From NCBI GenBank assembly GCA_902806575.1, contig CADCXD010000006.1, positions 868,001 through 932,000 of the forward strand: a stretch of DNA of 64,000 bases. The letters run 5' to 3'. Numbering within the stretch: the stretch's first letter is position 1; every line of letters starts with the position of its first letter. Position numbers and translations under genes: made by a program. Below, piece by piece: positions 1-11,353 of this stretch. The notes under the pieces were generated by a model, which was not told where the DNA came from, made no database searches, and saw only the letters and a list, made by a program, of their open reading frames with translations. The stretch comes from Jackrogersella multiformis (lineage: Eukaryota; Ascomycota; Sordariomycetes; Xylariales; Hypoxylaceae).

Positions 1-1257
1 AACATTATGCGTACCATCCTACCGCAAGTGCAGACCGTACATCGTTCAAGCGGACGACACCTGTTCCTCTCTACAGTCACAGTTTAGCATAAGCTACGCC
101 CAGCTAACATCGTGGAACCCATCCCTTGGGCCAAAGTGTTCCAACATAGCCACTTATGTCGGTTATGTGATATGCTCGTCCAACCCGGGAGGCGATTGGG
201 TTGATCCTAATCCGACGAATACAACGATAACAGCTCGGCCCTCAGATCCACCTCTCTGGACTACAACTCTCACTCCCATGAGCGCGTATCCAAGTGCTAC
301 CTATGTCCCCTCGTCAGTTGGCGCACCGTATGGTAACCTGACACGCATGGACTGTAACTTATATGTCACAGCGCCGATACTTACCAACTACACCGGGAAT
401 GGAACAACAAGCTTCGCATGCCAGGATGTCGTCAACCAGTACGGTGTGACCATAGACAGCTTTTTGGAATGGAATCCTTCACTAAACGGGTCAAGCCCTT
501 GCGTCATGGCTAATAACACTCAATACTGTGTGGCGACGTACGCAACCATCTCCCCGGGCATCGTCGGTGCTTGCATCGAAACGGACGTAGCTCCATCAGG
601 TTACGACTGCAACAGGTTCATGGCGAACTATGGTATTGACCAAGACCGGTTTTCACTCTGGAATCCTGATGTCGGTGCGAGTTGTGAGAATTTCAAGATT
701 GGGACCTACTATTGCACAGCTGTTGCGCACTACAAGCAGCCAGGTATGTGGTCTCAACCCGCTATAGTATTGACAGTTTGAATTTGACACGGTACTGACA
801 CGGCACAGGCATAACATCGAATTGCAACTTATTCGCCTCTCCAGTTGACACAGATTGTAAGTAACATATCTCCAAGTTATGCGAATACGTCACACTGACC
901 ATATAAAAAGGGGGGAGTCTACCATGTCAAGAAATTGAAACTCAATATGGAATAAGCCATGCCCGGTTCATCGCCTGGAACCCGGCCGTCTTGAATAACT
1001 GCACAGGGCTGTATATGGGTTACGACTATTGCGTCTCGATACCCAATTATAAGCCGAGCTATACGACTACTATCGCAGTTGGCACGTTTCTCACCACATC
1101 TCCATGGACTCATGGGACAACCTCGGTGACAGATGCCGATGCTGCAAATATTCAAGGATCGCAGACTCCTGTAATCACGAGTTCAAAATCGAGTACGCCT
1201 ACGACTCATGGCACTGCCGTGGTTACGAGTGGTACTTCCTCTACTAATACCGCTTGA
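1..1257 (+). CDS. Secreted multi-LysM protein, 5' partial
   Basis: Predicted chitin- or chitooligosaccharide-binding LysM protein; the N-terminus and any signal peptide lie upstream of the window. The reading frame is open from base 2. Exons are 2-743, 809-856 and 911-1257; introns 744-808 and 857-910 are both phase 1 and join in frame. Four LysM-like modules are visible, each with the fungal pattern of a Cys, a 'WNP' core and a closing 'GY/YC(V)': roughly bases 37-175, 350-545, 570-735 and 820-1055. The tail after the last module is Ser/Thr-rich, as in many secreted LysM proteins. It lies about 4 kb upstream of a chitinase gene on the same strand, a pairing known for subgroup C chitinases. 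LysM proteins of this kind bind chitin fragments in self-protection, development or host interaction; which applies here cannot be read from sequence. Confidence 0.88.
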
Positions 1258-1506
1258 AATAATATCAAAGGTCTTCCTTATCATAGTAGCTAGAATCAGT
1301 GCCAATGAGATTACATTCATTTTATGCAGAATTATTCCAAGAAAATAAATTTATTAAGTGAGGAAAATGTAACATACGAGTAGCAGGGCATATGTTTGGA
1401 ACACTGCACAGTTCAAAACTTGTAAAAATGCAAATGTAGTAGGTACCTAACTATTAAATGACACTAAGTTATAAATATGTAATGTCAATAGATCACTGTC
1501 CACTAC

Positions 1507-2621
1507 TCAGGTACCCGAAGCACCTCTTGCCAACAAGAAATCATATGCCTCGGTGTTTCCCCTAAGCAACGCAGCATGCAAGGCCGTCCTCGGCTTCTGC
1601 GGCACTCCAGCTTGCTGCATCGCATACTCCCGCTCGGCCCTATCTCTTGGGTCGCCAACATCGGAAGGTATGTCAAACGGACCACCTCCCTGGCGTACAT
1701 AGTTCACATCCAATTCATACGTGTCCAACAACCACCTCAGAACCTCCACGCCGCCGTTCTCCCGAAACTCAATGGCCTGGATGAGCATGTCGTTGGTCGG
1801 GGTGATAGAGTAAAGGTCAAAGAGGTACTCCAAAACTTCTGGCTCGCTGGTAACGAGTGCCATGGCCGGGAGAGTCTCTTTGTACATGGGGTTGGCGTGC
1901 ATATCGAAGCCGGCTGTCGTGATTGCATTCAGCAAGGCTACACCATCTGGTCCATTATTGGTAGACGCCGCCCAAAGCACTAGTTTCGACGACGGCAGTG
2001 CCCATCCGGTCGCTACGAGAGCGGCCCATACACCGGCCGATATCCCCTCTTCGTCGACAAGGGATGAGAGGCGCATCTTGAATAAGCAGGTCTCCGGTGG
2101 CGGCGGGGTCGTTGGAGTATGATTGATGAGATCTCGTACTAGTGGCTCGTTGCCGCTCTTCAAAGCGGTTACAATAAGAGCCTGGCGGAAAAGGGGGGAT
2201 GCCAAGACGTTCTGGCCGTCTGATGCTCGGATGACCTCTATATTCTGGGATGGGACCACACACGCCAGGAATAATGGGACTAATCCTTCCACTGTTTCCG
2301 GAGGTATCTAATTAGTGTTGTGTTATGAAGGAGCAGAATTATAGAAGCGAGATATTGGGACAAACCGTTTATGGACGCTGCTAGGGAGTCAGACTCGCAT
2401 AGCTTGATCGCGGCCGCTATAGGACCGAACGTGCCATTCCAGAACAGGGGGTTCAGCTGTTGGTTCACAGGGCCTGCGTCTTCTGGGTGGTACACACGGA
2501 CATCTGGAGGACCAAGATGACTAAGACACCTTAAGAAAAACTCATGAGTAGAAATCAGGTTCTGGGCGAACTCCGAAGCGGTGTGATAATAACAGCCGGG
2601 TGTAATCTGACTTATCTCCAT
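1507..2621 (-). CDS. Ankyrin-repeat-like protein
   Basis: Two exons, 2621-2366 and 2291-1507, separated by a 74-bp intron (2292-2365); the join keeps frame and gives 346 aa. The C-terminal third contains ankyrin-like helical pairs: one near 'EVLRWLLDTYELDVNYV', and 'TALHAALLRGNTEAYDFLL' near the end, where the TALHAA core of a canonical ankyrin repeat is clear. The first 200 residues look like degenerate repeats. No signal peptide, membrane segment or enzymatic motif is visible, so an intracellular protein-protein interaction role is inferred. A different acceptor at 2308 looks good locally but breaks the frame, so the acceptor ending at 2292 was chosen. Confidence 0.7.
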
Positions 2622-3501
2622 GGTTGCCGTTCCTTTAAAGCTATAGTCTAGATATGAATGTGGACAATAAGGAGGGGAAGTCGAAGATTCCTATAGTATA
2701 TTGATTAATAAAGGGGTGCTCACGTGACTCGGTGTGGATAGACGTCCGGTATTGCGCGCGCTAGTATATTGCAATCTCGGTGTCGCGTGGTCATGCGGCA
2801 CAGATTCTGCGGCACAGAGCTGACAGGGCTGGCAGGGAAGCCATGTGAGTATATACTCCGTCGCCCCTTGTTCTCCGTTGCTCCTTGTGCTCCGTCACTC
2901 CTTAGGCTCCGTCACTCCACTCCTTAGGTTCCGTCGATCCTAACTAGAACTGTGGGGTAGGGACCAATTGGTGTACAACTCCCCCCCTTTCGGAAGGTGG
3001 GCTGTTGATTCTAGCCAATCACAAATCAGCAAGATACGGGTGTTGATTGGCTATCACTTACTATTTGTCACCACTATTTTTATCATCATAACCTTAATAA
3101 TAGCATAATTAACGTTAAGTCAAGCTTCGAGTTAAGCTTCAAGGTAAGCTTCGAGAAATCCTTCCTACCTGTAAGTACCTAGCACTAGCTTTCTTAGCTG
3201 CATGCATTTATAGATTGGCTACCTGCCTAGGTACCTAGGTAGGCTTGGCTTTTAACCTATTAAAACATTAAGAAAATGGTTTACCATAGGTAGGTCAGAT
3301 ACCTACCTACTGGTAATTTATTTGTATTGAGTAGGTAGGTAAATTACGTTAAATGCAGGTGTTAAGCAAGTCGGGTTTGTGGTCATTTAATGTAAACTGC
3401 ATGCCATGAATTATTTATGTTTTATACTAGGTATCTAAAAGTTAGAAACTAACATAGTAAATATCATAGATTAAGTAATAATATAGTTAATTACTATAAT
3501 T
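2622..3501. other. Intergenic spacer with simple repeats
   Basis: No gene seen. The spacer holds a CACGTG box near 2723, a 17-bp minisatellite (2856-2943), a short hairpin with arms AGCCAATCA/TGATTGGCT (about 3014-3053), a 12-bp AAGCTTCGAG-type triplication (3122-3155) and a run of TACCTAGGTA-type motifs (about 3225-3345). The 3400-3500 stretch is AT-rich. Confidence 0.6.
2856..2943. repeat. 17-bp minisatellite, about five copies
   Basis: Imperfect tandem copies of a CTCCGTCACTCCTTAGG-like unit. One copy carries a 5-bp internal duplication (ACTCC). It sits upstream of the ankyrin-like gene and outside any recognised coding sequence. Confidence 0.75.
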
Positions 3502-4814
3502 TTATCCAAACCAATCTTCGTCCGGTAACTCATAATCAACATTAGTGCTGCAAGTATCTCTGCCATGTAACTCGCCCATCTCCAGGAAATTTGGGTCCCT
3601 CCGCGTTAACTGACCCGTTACTGCTTGCGTTCTCCAGTCTAAATAGTACTGGTTGTTAGGGTTTGCCGCATCAACAGATATAAGTCTCGTAGGAGCACCG
3701 CCCCGACCAGCTGCCCACCGAGACAGCAGCTGCGGATACTCTACGCTCCCCCAGATAAACTGATACTTAGACATTCTCCTAGGACGCATGGTCATGACGT
3801 CTGTCAGGGGTTTCAATGTTAGCCAGTTCTTCTGATACGGCATACAAGCCCACCGGGTCACTTACACACTACACCACCACAATGACGTGCCATAGCCCTG
3901 GACATATTCTCGAAGTAGGTGTACTGTTGGCCGGCTGGGACGAGGAAATTGAGCCAACTTCCCGATACGTAGACTTCCCAGTAGTTTCGCCTGCTCGGGA
4001 CATCTCTGCCCCCACTAACGTCATTTTGACCAGAGAAGAAGTTCTACCATAAACCGCATTAGTGACTCTTCAAACCTCTCATGTTTTCATCTTTAATCTT
4101 GAGAGGGTTCATGGCGCTACTTACCCAGATAGTCACTTTGTTGGTAGAACAGGCCCAGTCCGTCGCTATCAACGACAAACCGGGGTGTTTGTCCGCACCG
4201 CCGAGGCTCCGACGATCAAACAACTCGGCAAGGTCTGTTGGATTCAAGATAGCTGTTATTGGATTCGGTACCGATGTGTAGAAGACACATCTATCCTGGA
4301 GAATAGAATCAGGCCTCAGGACGATCTGGTTCTCCAGGTACTCAGTGGTCAGGTCTGCCAGCGTCACGGTTTGGCCATTTGATGCTTCAATGCATCCCAA
4401 GCAACTTGGCGCTTTGATTAGCGGATCGCCTGGAGCGCTACCTGGTGTGCGCTTAACAAGATTATTGTCGCGACTGTTGAGTTCAAGTGCCGTTGAGCGG
4501 ATACCTAAGGCAGCTTGAAGCACCGGGTCGGACCACGAGAAATTGGCCTGGTAGCTATCATAGAATACATGGTCCTGGGGGACACGAGGTACAGGTGCGA
4601 TCTCTGGAGAATTTGATTCCACTTGTTCCGGACCACGACTGGACCGTCCCGTCACTTTCATGGACGGTGCCTTGTTGCGAGGGAGGTTCCGAGGCGCATC
4701 TTCGACAGGACTCCGTTTGACTACAGGAGGGGCCACGTTCTTCCCAAGGGTGGAAAAAGACAATGTGAAGATGATAAACACACTTAGAAGATTAAGCAGT
4801 GCCATGTTGACCAA
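3502..4814 (-). CDS. Secreted protein of unknown family (388 aa)
   Basis: Three exons, 4814-4125, 4043-3866 and 3800-3502, with introns of 81 and 65 bp that have good donors and a CTAAC branch site in the second; all phases agree. The protein begins with a hydrophobic signal peptide (an alternative start, MALLNLL, is 9 bp downstream), followed by a KR dipeptide that could be a propeptide cleavage site. The mature part contains two close cysteines in a CLGC motif, further cysteines in RCVFY and WACS, and a Trp/Tyr-rich section around 'YWEVYVSGSWLNF'. No family was recognised. It is transcribed divergently from the chitinase gene at 5458 across 643 bp. Secretion is well supported; function is unknown. 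Confidence 0.75.
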
Positions 4815-5457
4815 AGGTGAATATTACAAGCCCAAAAATGTTGAGGATGTTCAGACGGCAGATTCACCAGCACTAATGGGATGGAACCTCTAATTCATAC
4901 ATACCCTGGATATTCATTAGACTTTTTCCAATATTGATTCCTTGAATATAACCGAACTAACCTAGCCAGTATGGAGTATCGGAGCAATTCCTACATGCTT
5001 CCCAGTGCATGGCGTACTGTGTCCCAGGTAATATCAGCGTCGCATCGGTGTGCCCTACGCGGGCATACACCTAGATTGCATCCTTCGTCATCTTGAATTA
5101 ACAGTGTCAGCTATCAATCTACCTAGGCTAGTTACGTTAGCAAGTATGCAGTAAGCAGGTCTGGTGACGCCTAATCTAGAACATCTAGATTTATAGAATC
5201 TAATTCGGGTCAATGCATGCGAAGGAAGAACGACACTCGACAGTTAATGAACTTCTAAGCCGCAACTAGGATGGAGAAACTGGAACATCCGCTTCCTCCG
5301 ACCCCTTTCCCCAAGCGGCTCTGATCTAACAGGATACTGCTGGGATTCGTCTTCTGTATGGTCGCTCATTAGATTGTTGATATACTTCCAACATTCATCT
5401 GCGTTCGTCATATTCGAAGAAGTTGTCATGATAACTTCGTCGTATTGAATCTTCAAT
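4815..5457. promoter_or_regulatory. Shared divergent promoter region
   Basis: This 643-bp gap separates the start codons of the secreted protein (minus) and the chitinase (plus), so both 5' control regions must lie within it or overlap it. No specific operator could be assigned. A CCTAGG motif occurs near 5123. Confidence 0.45.
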
Positions 5458-8400
5458 ATGACTATCATGAGTACAACTCGGCCCCTAATAGCCGTCATCA
5501 CTTTTACCATCCTTTTCACTCTGGTCTCGTCTCAACATCGTGATGCCCCTACGGTTTGGAATTCGAGTCTGAGTAGTACCTCACCGGTGGAATTCTCGTT
5601 ATTTCGTAGGCTGGACAAGGGACAATGTGACGCCGACACGCCATGTGTGGGAGGTCAATGCTGTAACGGAAAAACGTGAGTCCACCGATTGCACTTATAT
5701 TCAATGATTATCCCTTTACTAACTAGACAATTTATATTAGTGGCTTTGTATGGACCATCTCTCTCCCCCGTGTTGTCCCTTCTGTTGGAATATCTCGTCA
5801 TTCGACAAGTTATAGCGGTTGAGATATAACTTAGGTAGCTAATATTCGTAGTGTGGCCTAGATAAAGAACATTGCGATCCGAGTGTGTGCACCTCAAACT
5901 GCTTAGCTAGGGCAGAGTGCGGTTCTTGGGGCGACCCCCCAGGGAAAGAATGCCCCCTTAATGTCTGCTGCAGCGCATCCGGGTATTGCGGTGTAACTGA
6001 GGTAAGAGCGCAGAGGAACCTCGTATATGAAAAACGTCAGGTCTCGGTTGTTATTGACTCACTATGATACCAGGAATTCTGCGATACTTCATTGGGCTGT
6101 CAGAGCAACTGTCCACAGCCACCAAGTACAGGCCTGAATACAGGAAATGTCACAAATATTGTGATTGGGTGAGTTGACTTTAAGAATCGCCATTACGCCG
6201 GTCTTACTCGTATAGATAATTAATTCTTTTCGCAGTTACTATGAATCATGGGCCCCGTACAAACGAGGAGCATGTAAGTGAACACAATTTCCATGGATCA
6301 CAGACATGAGAGTCACTGACAGGATTTATTTGCTCTAGGTCCCAATCGTGACCCGTCTTGGATCAAAACAGATTCTATCACTCATTTATATGTAGCGTTT
6401 GCCTACATCGAGCCATCAACATATGAAATTGTCCCTATTGATCAGTCCAGTCCCGAGATATTCACTCAAATCATGGCTTTGAAGGAGAGTGCGCCAGGCT
6501 TGAAGATCTTTCTGTCACTGGGCGGTTGGACTTATTCAGACAATGGAACGTGAGTTGTCTCATTACCCCTATTCTAATGGTACACAAACTTGATTCATCT
6601 AACTTGCCTATAGGGACACGCAATCCGTATGGGGAGATCTTTCTTCTACTCCGGCGAAGAGACAGAAGTTCATCATCAGCTTGGTGAATTTTATGAGTAT
6701 GTAATTTTGCACACAGAAGCCCAGAGCCGGACAGCATATCAAACAACAGATAAACATGCTAATCATAGGCAAATGTAATAGCCCAGTTCGGATTCGATGG
6801 TGTTGACTTGGATTGGGAGTATCCTGGGGCCCCGGATCGAGGGTAAGCGAAAATCTTATCACATATTCTGTTTGCATCGTTCTAACCAAATGTGTGTAAA
6901 TCAGGGGTCAGGATAGAGACATAGCCAATTACGTATCTTTGCTTCAAGATATCAGAACATGGTGGACTGCGCAAAGTAACGGCGTGAGTGATCCCCCTTC
7001 TTCATTGCGCATAACTTGGAAACTATGGTTAATACACCACCCATGCTAACACGAAAATCTTCCTCGAGTAGTGGGGCCTCTCTTTTACTGCGCCGACATC
7101 GTACTGGTATCTACGCTGGTTTGACATTGAAAATTTGGCCAAAAGTGTAGATTGGGTCAATCTAATGACATACGATCTACACGGTAGCTGGGACTCGCCT
7201 GAGGACCAAATTGGCTCATACGTGTATGCACATACGAACCTCACCGAGATCGAAGCAGCATTGAACTTATTCTGGCGCAACAATGTTCCCGCAAACAAGG
7301 TTAATCTTGGTCTTGGGTTCTACGGGCGTTCTTATACCCTCGAAGACCCATCATGTACGCTCCCAGGCTGCCCCTTCACAAGCGGCGGTACAGCAGGCGC
7401 CTGCTCGGGGCAGTCGGGAATTCTTTCGTACGACGAGATCACCCAGATAGCAGACACGTACAACATTAAGCCTGTAGAAGACGACAAGGCCGCATCAATG
7501 TACTTCGCATTTGGCAAGGATCAATGGGTGTCTTACGACAGCGTGAAAACCATCAAAGAGAAGGTCGACTATGCCAATAAGAAGGGCCTGCTAGGCCTGT
7601 TCATCTGGGCGTTGGATCTTGACAACAGCAACTACGATGCCTTGGCAGCCGTTCTAGACAGCCGAGGTGGTCTCGGGACTTTCAGAGCTCAAAATGGCGT
7701 TGGCCCATCTTCTTCGACCGACTGGCAGTCCGCGGATGGTACGTGTCATCTTAGTGACTGCAGCGGTTCCTCTGGTTGTTCGGGAGACTACATCAGTGTA
7801 GGCCCCCAGATCAACTGCGATAAGGATGGCCAGCATCGGTGGGTATGCTGCCCCCGGGATAAAGCCCCTGATGCAAAGACGTGTCGGTGGAAGGCTTCTA
7901 TCCAGTCTTGGGCAGGTGTCAAATCGGCGCCTTGTGTGGACTCCTGCTCGAGTGACGAGGTTCTCCTTGCCCAAAGCCAATGGTACGTCGAGGAGAACCA
8001 AGGTGACAAGAAATGCTCTAGCGGTACTGCGCAATATTGTTGCGATACTACTGAGGACGCCAACCAGGCGTGTGGTATGCTCACTGGAATTTGCATTGGT
8101 AATGGCGACCCCAACCACTTCCCAGATGTGGACCCCAACGATGACATATGCAACTCGGTCGATCGCAAGTATGTCACTTTTTCGCAAGACACCTGTGCTC
8201 CTGGATATTGGCGGCCTTGGTGCTGCAACAAGGAGTACGATTCATCGCAGTGTAAATGGCAGGGTCCAAAGAGCGGCGACGAGGAGCCCAGCACGGGCTG
8301 CGAGAACGCCAAGAACTGCCCAAACATGATCAACGTAGGTGTTTCGAGGCTAGGAGGTGGGTCCAACTGCGACCACCAGTACTACAATCCAGCAATAGGC

Positions 8401-10843
8401 GCCTGGTACGGAATTGGCCATCCGGTAGTGTATTATCGTGCGTTATGCTGTCCGGCTGGAGATCAGGTTATATACAAGAAGACTTCACCAGTGCCTCTAG
8501 CCTGGCTTTTCCCTGATCCTGTGAGTAAAGCGATTTCCGATACATTCCCCTTACACTAGAAGTATTACTTAAGAAGCAAATGCTAACGACGCGATTAGGT
8601 TCCGGATTCCGACTCGCAGGATTTCGAACTCGACGTCGAGTCCGATGTTAATGCGAACGAGGATCCTAATGAGAATGGCTTCGGCTGGGTTATCATGACA
8701 GGCCCTCAAAAGGACTTGGCGTCGCTGGATAAGCGTGACGGCTCACACTGGGAGCTATACGACTGTCCCGACCGCTCCTCGGTAACAGAGGATTCTAGAG
8801 TCACTGTCCGGGCCGTGTGTACCGATGACTCGGAAGACAGCAACTGCCACACCTTGTTCTTGGGGGGCGTTTCTGAGACTGTCGTCGAAATGCCTCCTCA
8901 TTGTGGTATCGGCCGTTATGCCATGGCCGTTAGCATGGAACCGGCGCCCAACCAGAACATAACTCGTGCCCTGGCCAGGCGCCTCGTCAAACGAGGAAGC
9001 AACCTTCAGCGCGCACCGATGATCTACGACTTCACCTTCGACTACAACTTCGCAATACTTCACGGACGAGCGAGCTCGGATGTCCAGATCCGCATCGACT
9101 ACTCTGAAGATCCGGGATACTGGAAAGCGTTCGTGGACAACGCACCCGACAAAGACCCCTTAAAAAGAAAGCACAAGCGCGACATCGAGCTCGAGGTTGA
9201 GCGCAAGCACGGCGGCTCGTGGAAGCGATACGTCGATCACATGTACCGCAAAGAGAAACGGGAAACTCCTGAACATCTCTTGCCCGAGTTCCGCAAACGT
9301 TGGACCGATGTAGATGATGCTGACTGGCTGAAGTTCATGGAGGCCTTGAATGAGAAGCAGTTTCAGCAAGAAGTGAATCTCGGATCTCATCACATCACCC
9401 GTCAAATCCCGTTCTACCTCTTCAATGAGAATCTACAATGTACCCTCCTCGGCGTTCCATATACCGCGTATTTCATGGTTTGGGCAGACCTCCACGTGGA
9501 TATTCAGACATCGGCCCAGCTCACGCTAATTGTAAGTTCAAGTTCTGGCTGTTTCTATGAACTTTGAACCAAACTAACTTGGTGTTTTCATACAGGGCCG
9601 CTTGAATGACCTCAGCACCTTCAAACAGTCCCATGTACTTGTCCGGAATAAGGGATCTATACAGACCGGCCTTCACATGGAAGCACAGGCCCAGGTGCGG
9701 TTTTCCACTGGAAGAGTTGAACTTTTTGGTTTAGCAAACTTTGCAGGTGCTTTCATAGTACCTGGCGTCGTGACAATCGGACCCAATCTCAGGATCACAG
9801 GGGTAAGCTCCACAGCCTTCTTGCATTCAAGGCTAGGTATTAGAATTGCTGACAATCCTCAAATAGGAGCTTGCTGGAACCTTTACTGTACACACGTAAG
9901 TATTATTCCTTTTCTAGTTCCCAGCATGAAAGACCTTCGTTTCCCTTCAATGTGACTATTTGTATCTAACCCATTGTGCCTACCGACAGCGAAGCCCACT
10001 ACGACCTAGAAGTATCGGAATGGGACTACACACAGCGATACCCTAATCCAGACAATGATGTCCTTTCAGGCTTAACACCGACGTCGAAGATGTCGGATGA
10101 ACCTGGCGCTAAGATTGAACCGAACAAAAAGGGATTTAGCGCGGATGTCGGGGTCAAAGGTGATATAACATTAACCATGTAAGTAACAGAGTCCATCATT
10201 TTATTAAGACCTCCCTATATTAATAATATCGGCGATGTGGGATTTATCTTTGAGTCCATCGTTTGCTAATAGATTTATAGAACTCCGCTCGTGGAATTTG
10301 GAATCCGGTGGAATCCCAAGTACAAGGTTCAAGACACAAGTGTGTCACTTCAGCTCGCCACGTAAGTCATATCCTATCTTCCACTCTACCATAACACAAG
10401 GGGTTTTACTCCAGCTCGTTTTGATTTACTGACTTCGATGACACTAGATACGCTACTCTCTACGGCAGTGCCGGTATCGGCACGAGCAACACGGAAGGCT
10501 CCGTATGTTACGGTGCTGTTTGCGGTGCTGAGCTCTTCGCTCAACTTGAGGGACCGTACGTTAAAAACCTCTGCTCTAATTAAACTTACTCGTACCATGG
10601 GACGGTCGGCTGACTCTCTTCGAACGCAGGACTATTTTCGGTGTCAACCCCAATCGCCGGTGGTCTTTTTACAAGAATGATGTAAGTTAAATCTTTCTTC
10701 TAACCAGACTTCGTTTAAACTAGCACTGCAATTTTGGTTTCTCTATTATCGTATGCTAACTAATTATAAAACAGTTTAATCTCATTGACGAAACGTGTCA
10801 GTCTTTGACGAGCTTTTTGCCATCATCATGTGCCGATTGTTAA
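5458..10843 (+). CDS. GH18 chitinase with hevein-type chitin-binding domain, killer-toxin-alpha-like architecture
   Basis: Large secreted chitinase of the fungal subgroup C / killer-toxin-alpha-like type, predicted 1352 aa. Eighteen exons, all in phase: 5458-5675, 5741-5747, 5852-6001, 6074-6168, 6236-6273, 6339-6549, 6614-6696, 6782-6842, 6905-6983, 7072-8520, 8599-9531, 9596-9802, 9867-9895, 9990-10178, 10281-10361, 10448-10555, 10630-10681, 10775-10843. Order: signal peptide (about 1-25); Cys-rich chitin-binding type 1 domain (about 57-130); GH18 barrel from about residue 157 with an intact DGVDLDWE (273-280, catalytic Glu280) and MTYD (Tyr348); a Cys-rich middle region; and a long C-terminal region with several dibasic sites (about 842, 928, 986-991). 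The complete catalytic motif argues for an active enzyme hydrolysing chitin. LysM domains, often in the same polypeptide in this group, are instead in the neighbouring gene at 1-1257. An alternative start is the ATG at 5467. Confidence 0.9.
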
Positions 10844-11353
10844 AACTTATTGAGGTTATAATTTATTATATTCATGCAAAATGACTCTGATTGATAAATA
10901 AAATGGATTTTCACACTTTTATGAATGAAACCAATTCAAGATGTGTTATGTTTTAAATTTTTAATGAACCACAGTTTCGGGGTAAAAGGAGAAAGATCTC
11001 CGGGTTCTCGGCGGCTCGGTCTCCACAAAAGCGGCCGGAAGTGGGTCGTGACCCCCGATATCCATACCGTTGCTTAAAACTAAGTCCCTAGGTTAATTTT
11101 CTCTTTTTCACGAACCAGCTTTATAAGCTTAGATGGTTACTTGATATTTGTGTTGTCTTTCATGGCTCTCTTTTTCTTTTATAAAAAACACAATGTCGAT
11201 TGTCCACGGATTAACAATCCCTTTAACCCGTGAGAACAAAGACTCTTAAGAATAAATAGCTCTGTGATATCATATCGAATTGTTTCGAATTTTAATATGA
11301 AACTAGGTTCTGGATCATCAATATCACCTGACTACAAGTAGAGGAGGTTCAAA
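10844..11353. other. Intergenic spacer
   Basis: No gene seen. Contains AT-rich 3' flank with AATAAA-like signals of the chitinase (about 10895-10905), a small GTGGGTCGTGACCC hairpin near 11041 and the presumed promoter of the amidoligase gene. Confidence 0.5.

Noticed and set aside
919..1155. Minus-strand open frame over the LysM gene
   Set aside because: Antisense to the fourth LysM module, which has clear conserved residues on the plus strand.
2308..2365. Intron with an attractive ACTAATTAG end in the ankyrin-like gene
   Set aside because: It shifts the reading frame; the acceptor 16 bp further on (ending at 2292) keeps it.
5655..5897. Minus-strand open frame at the chitinase 5' end
   Set aside because: It overlaps introns and exons of the chitinase and has no recognisable features.
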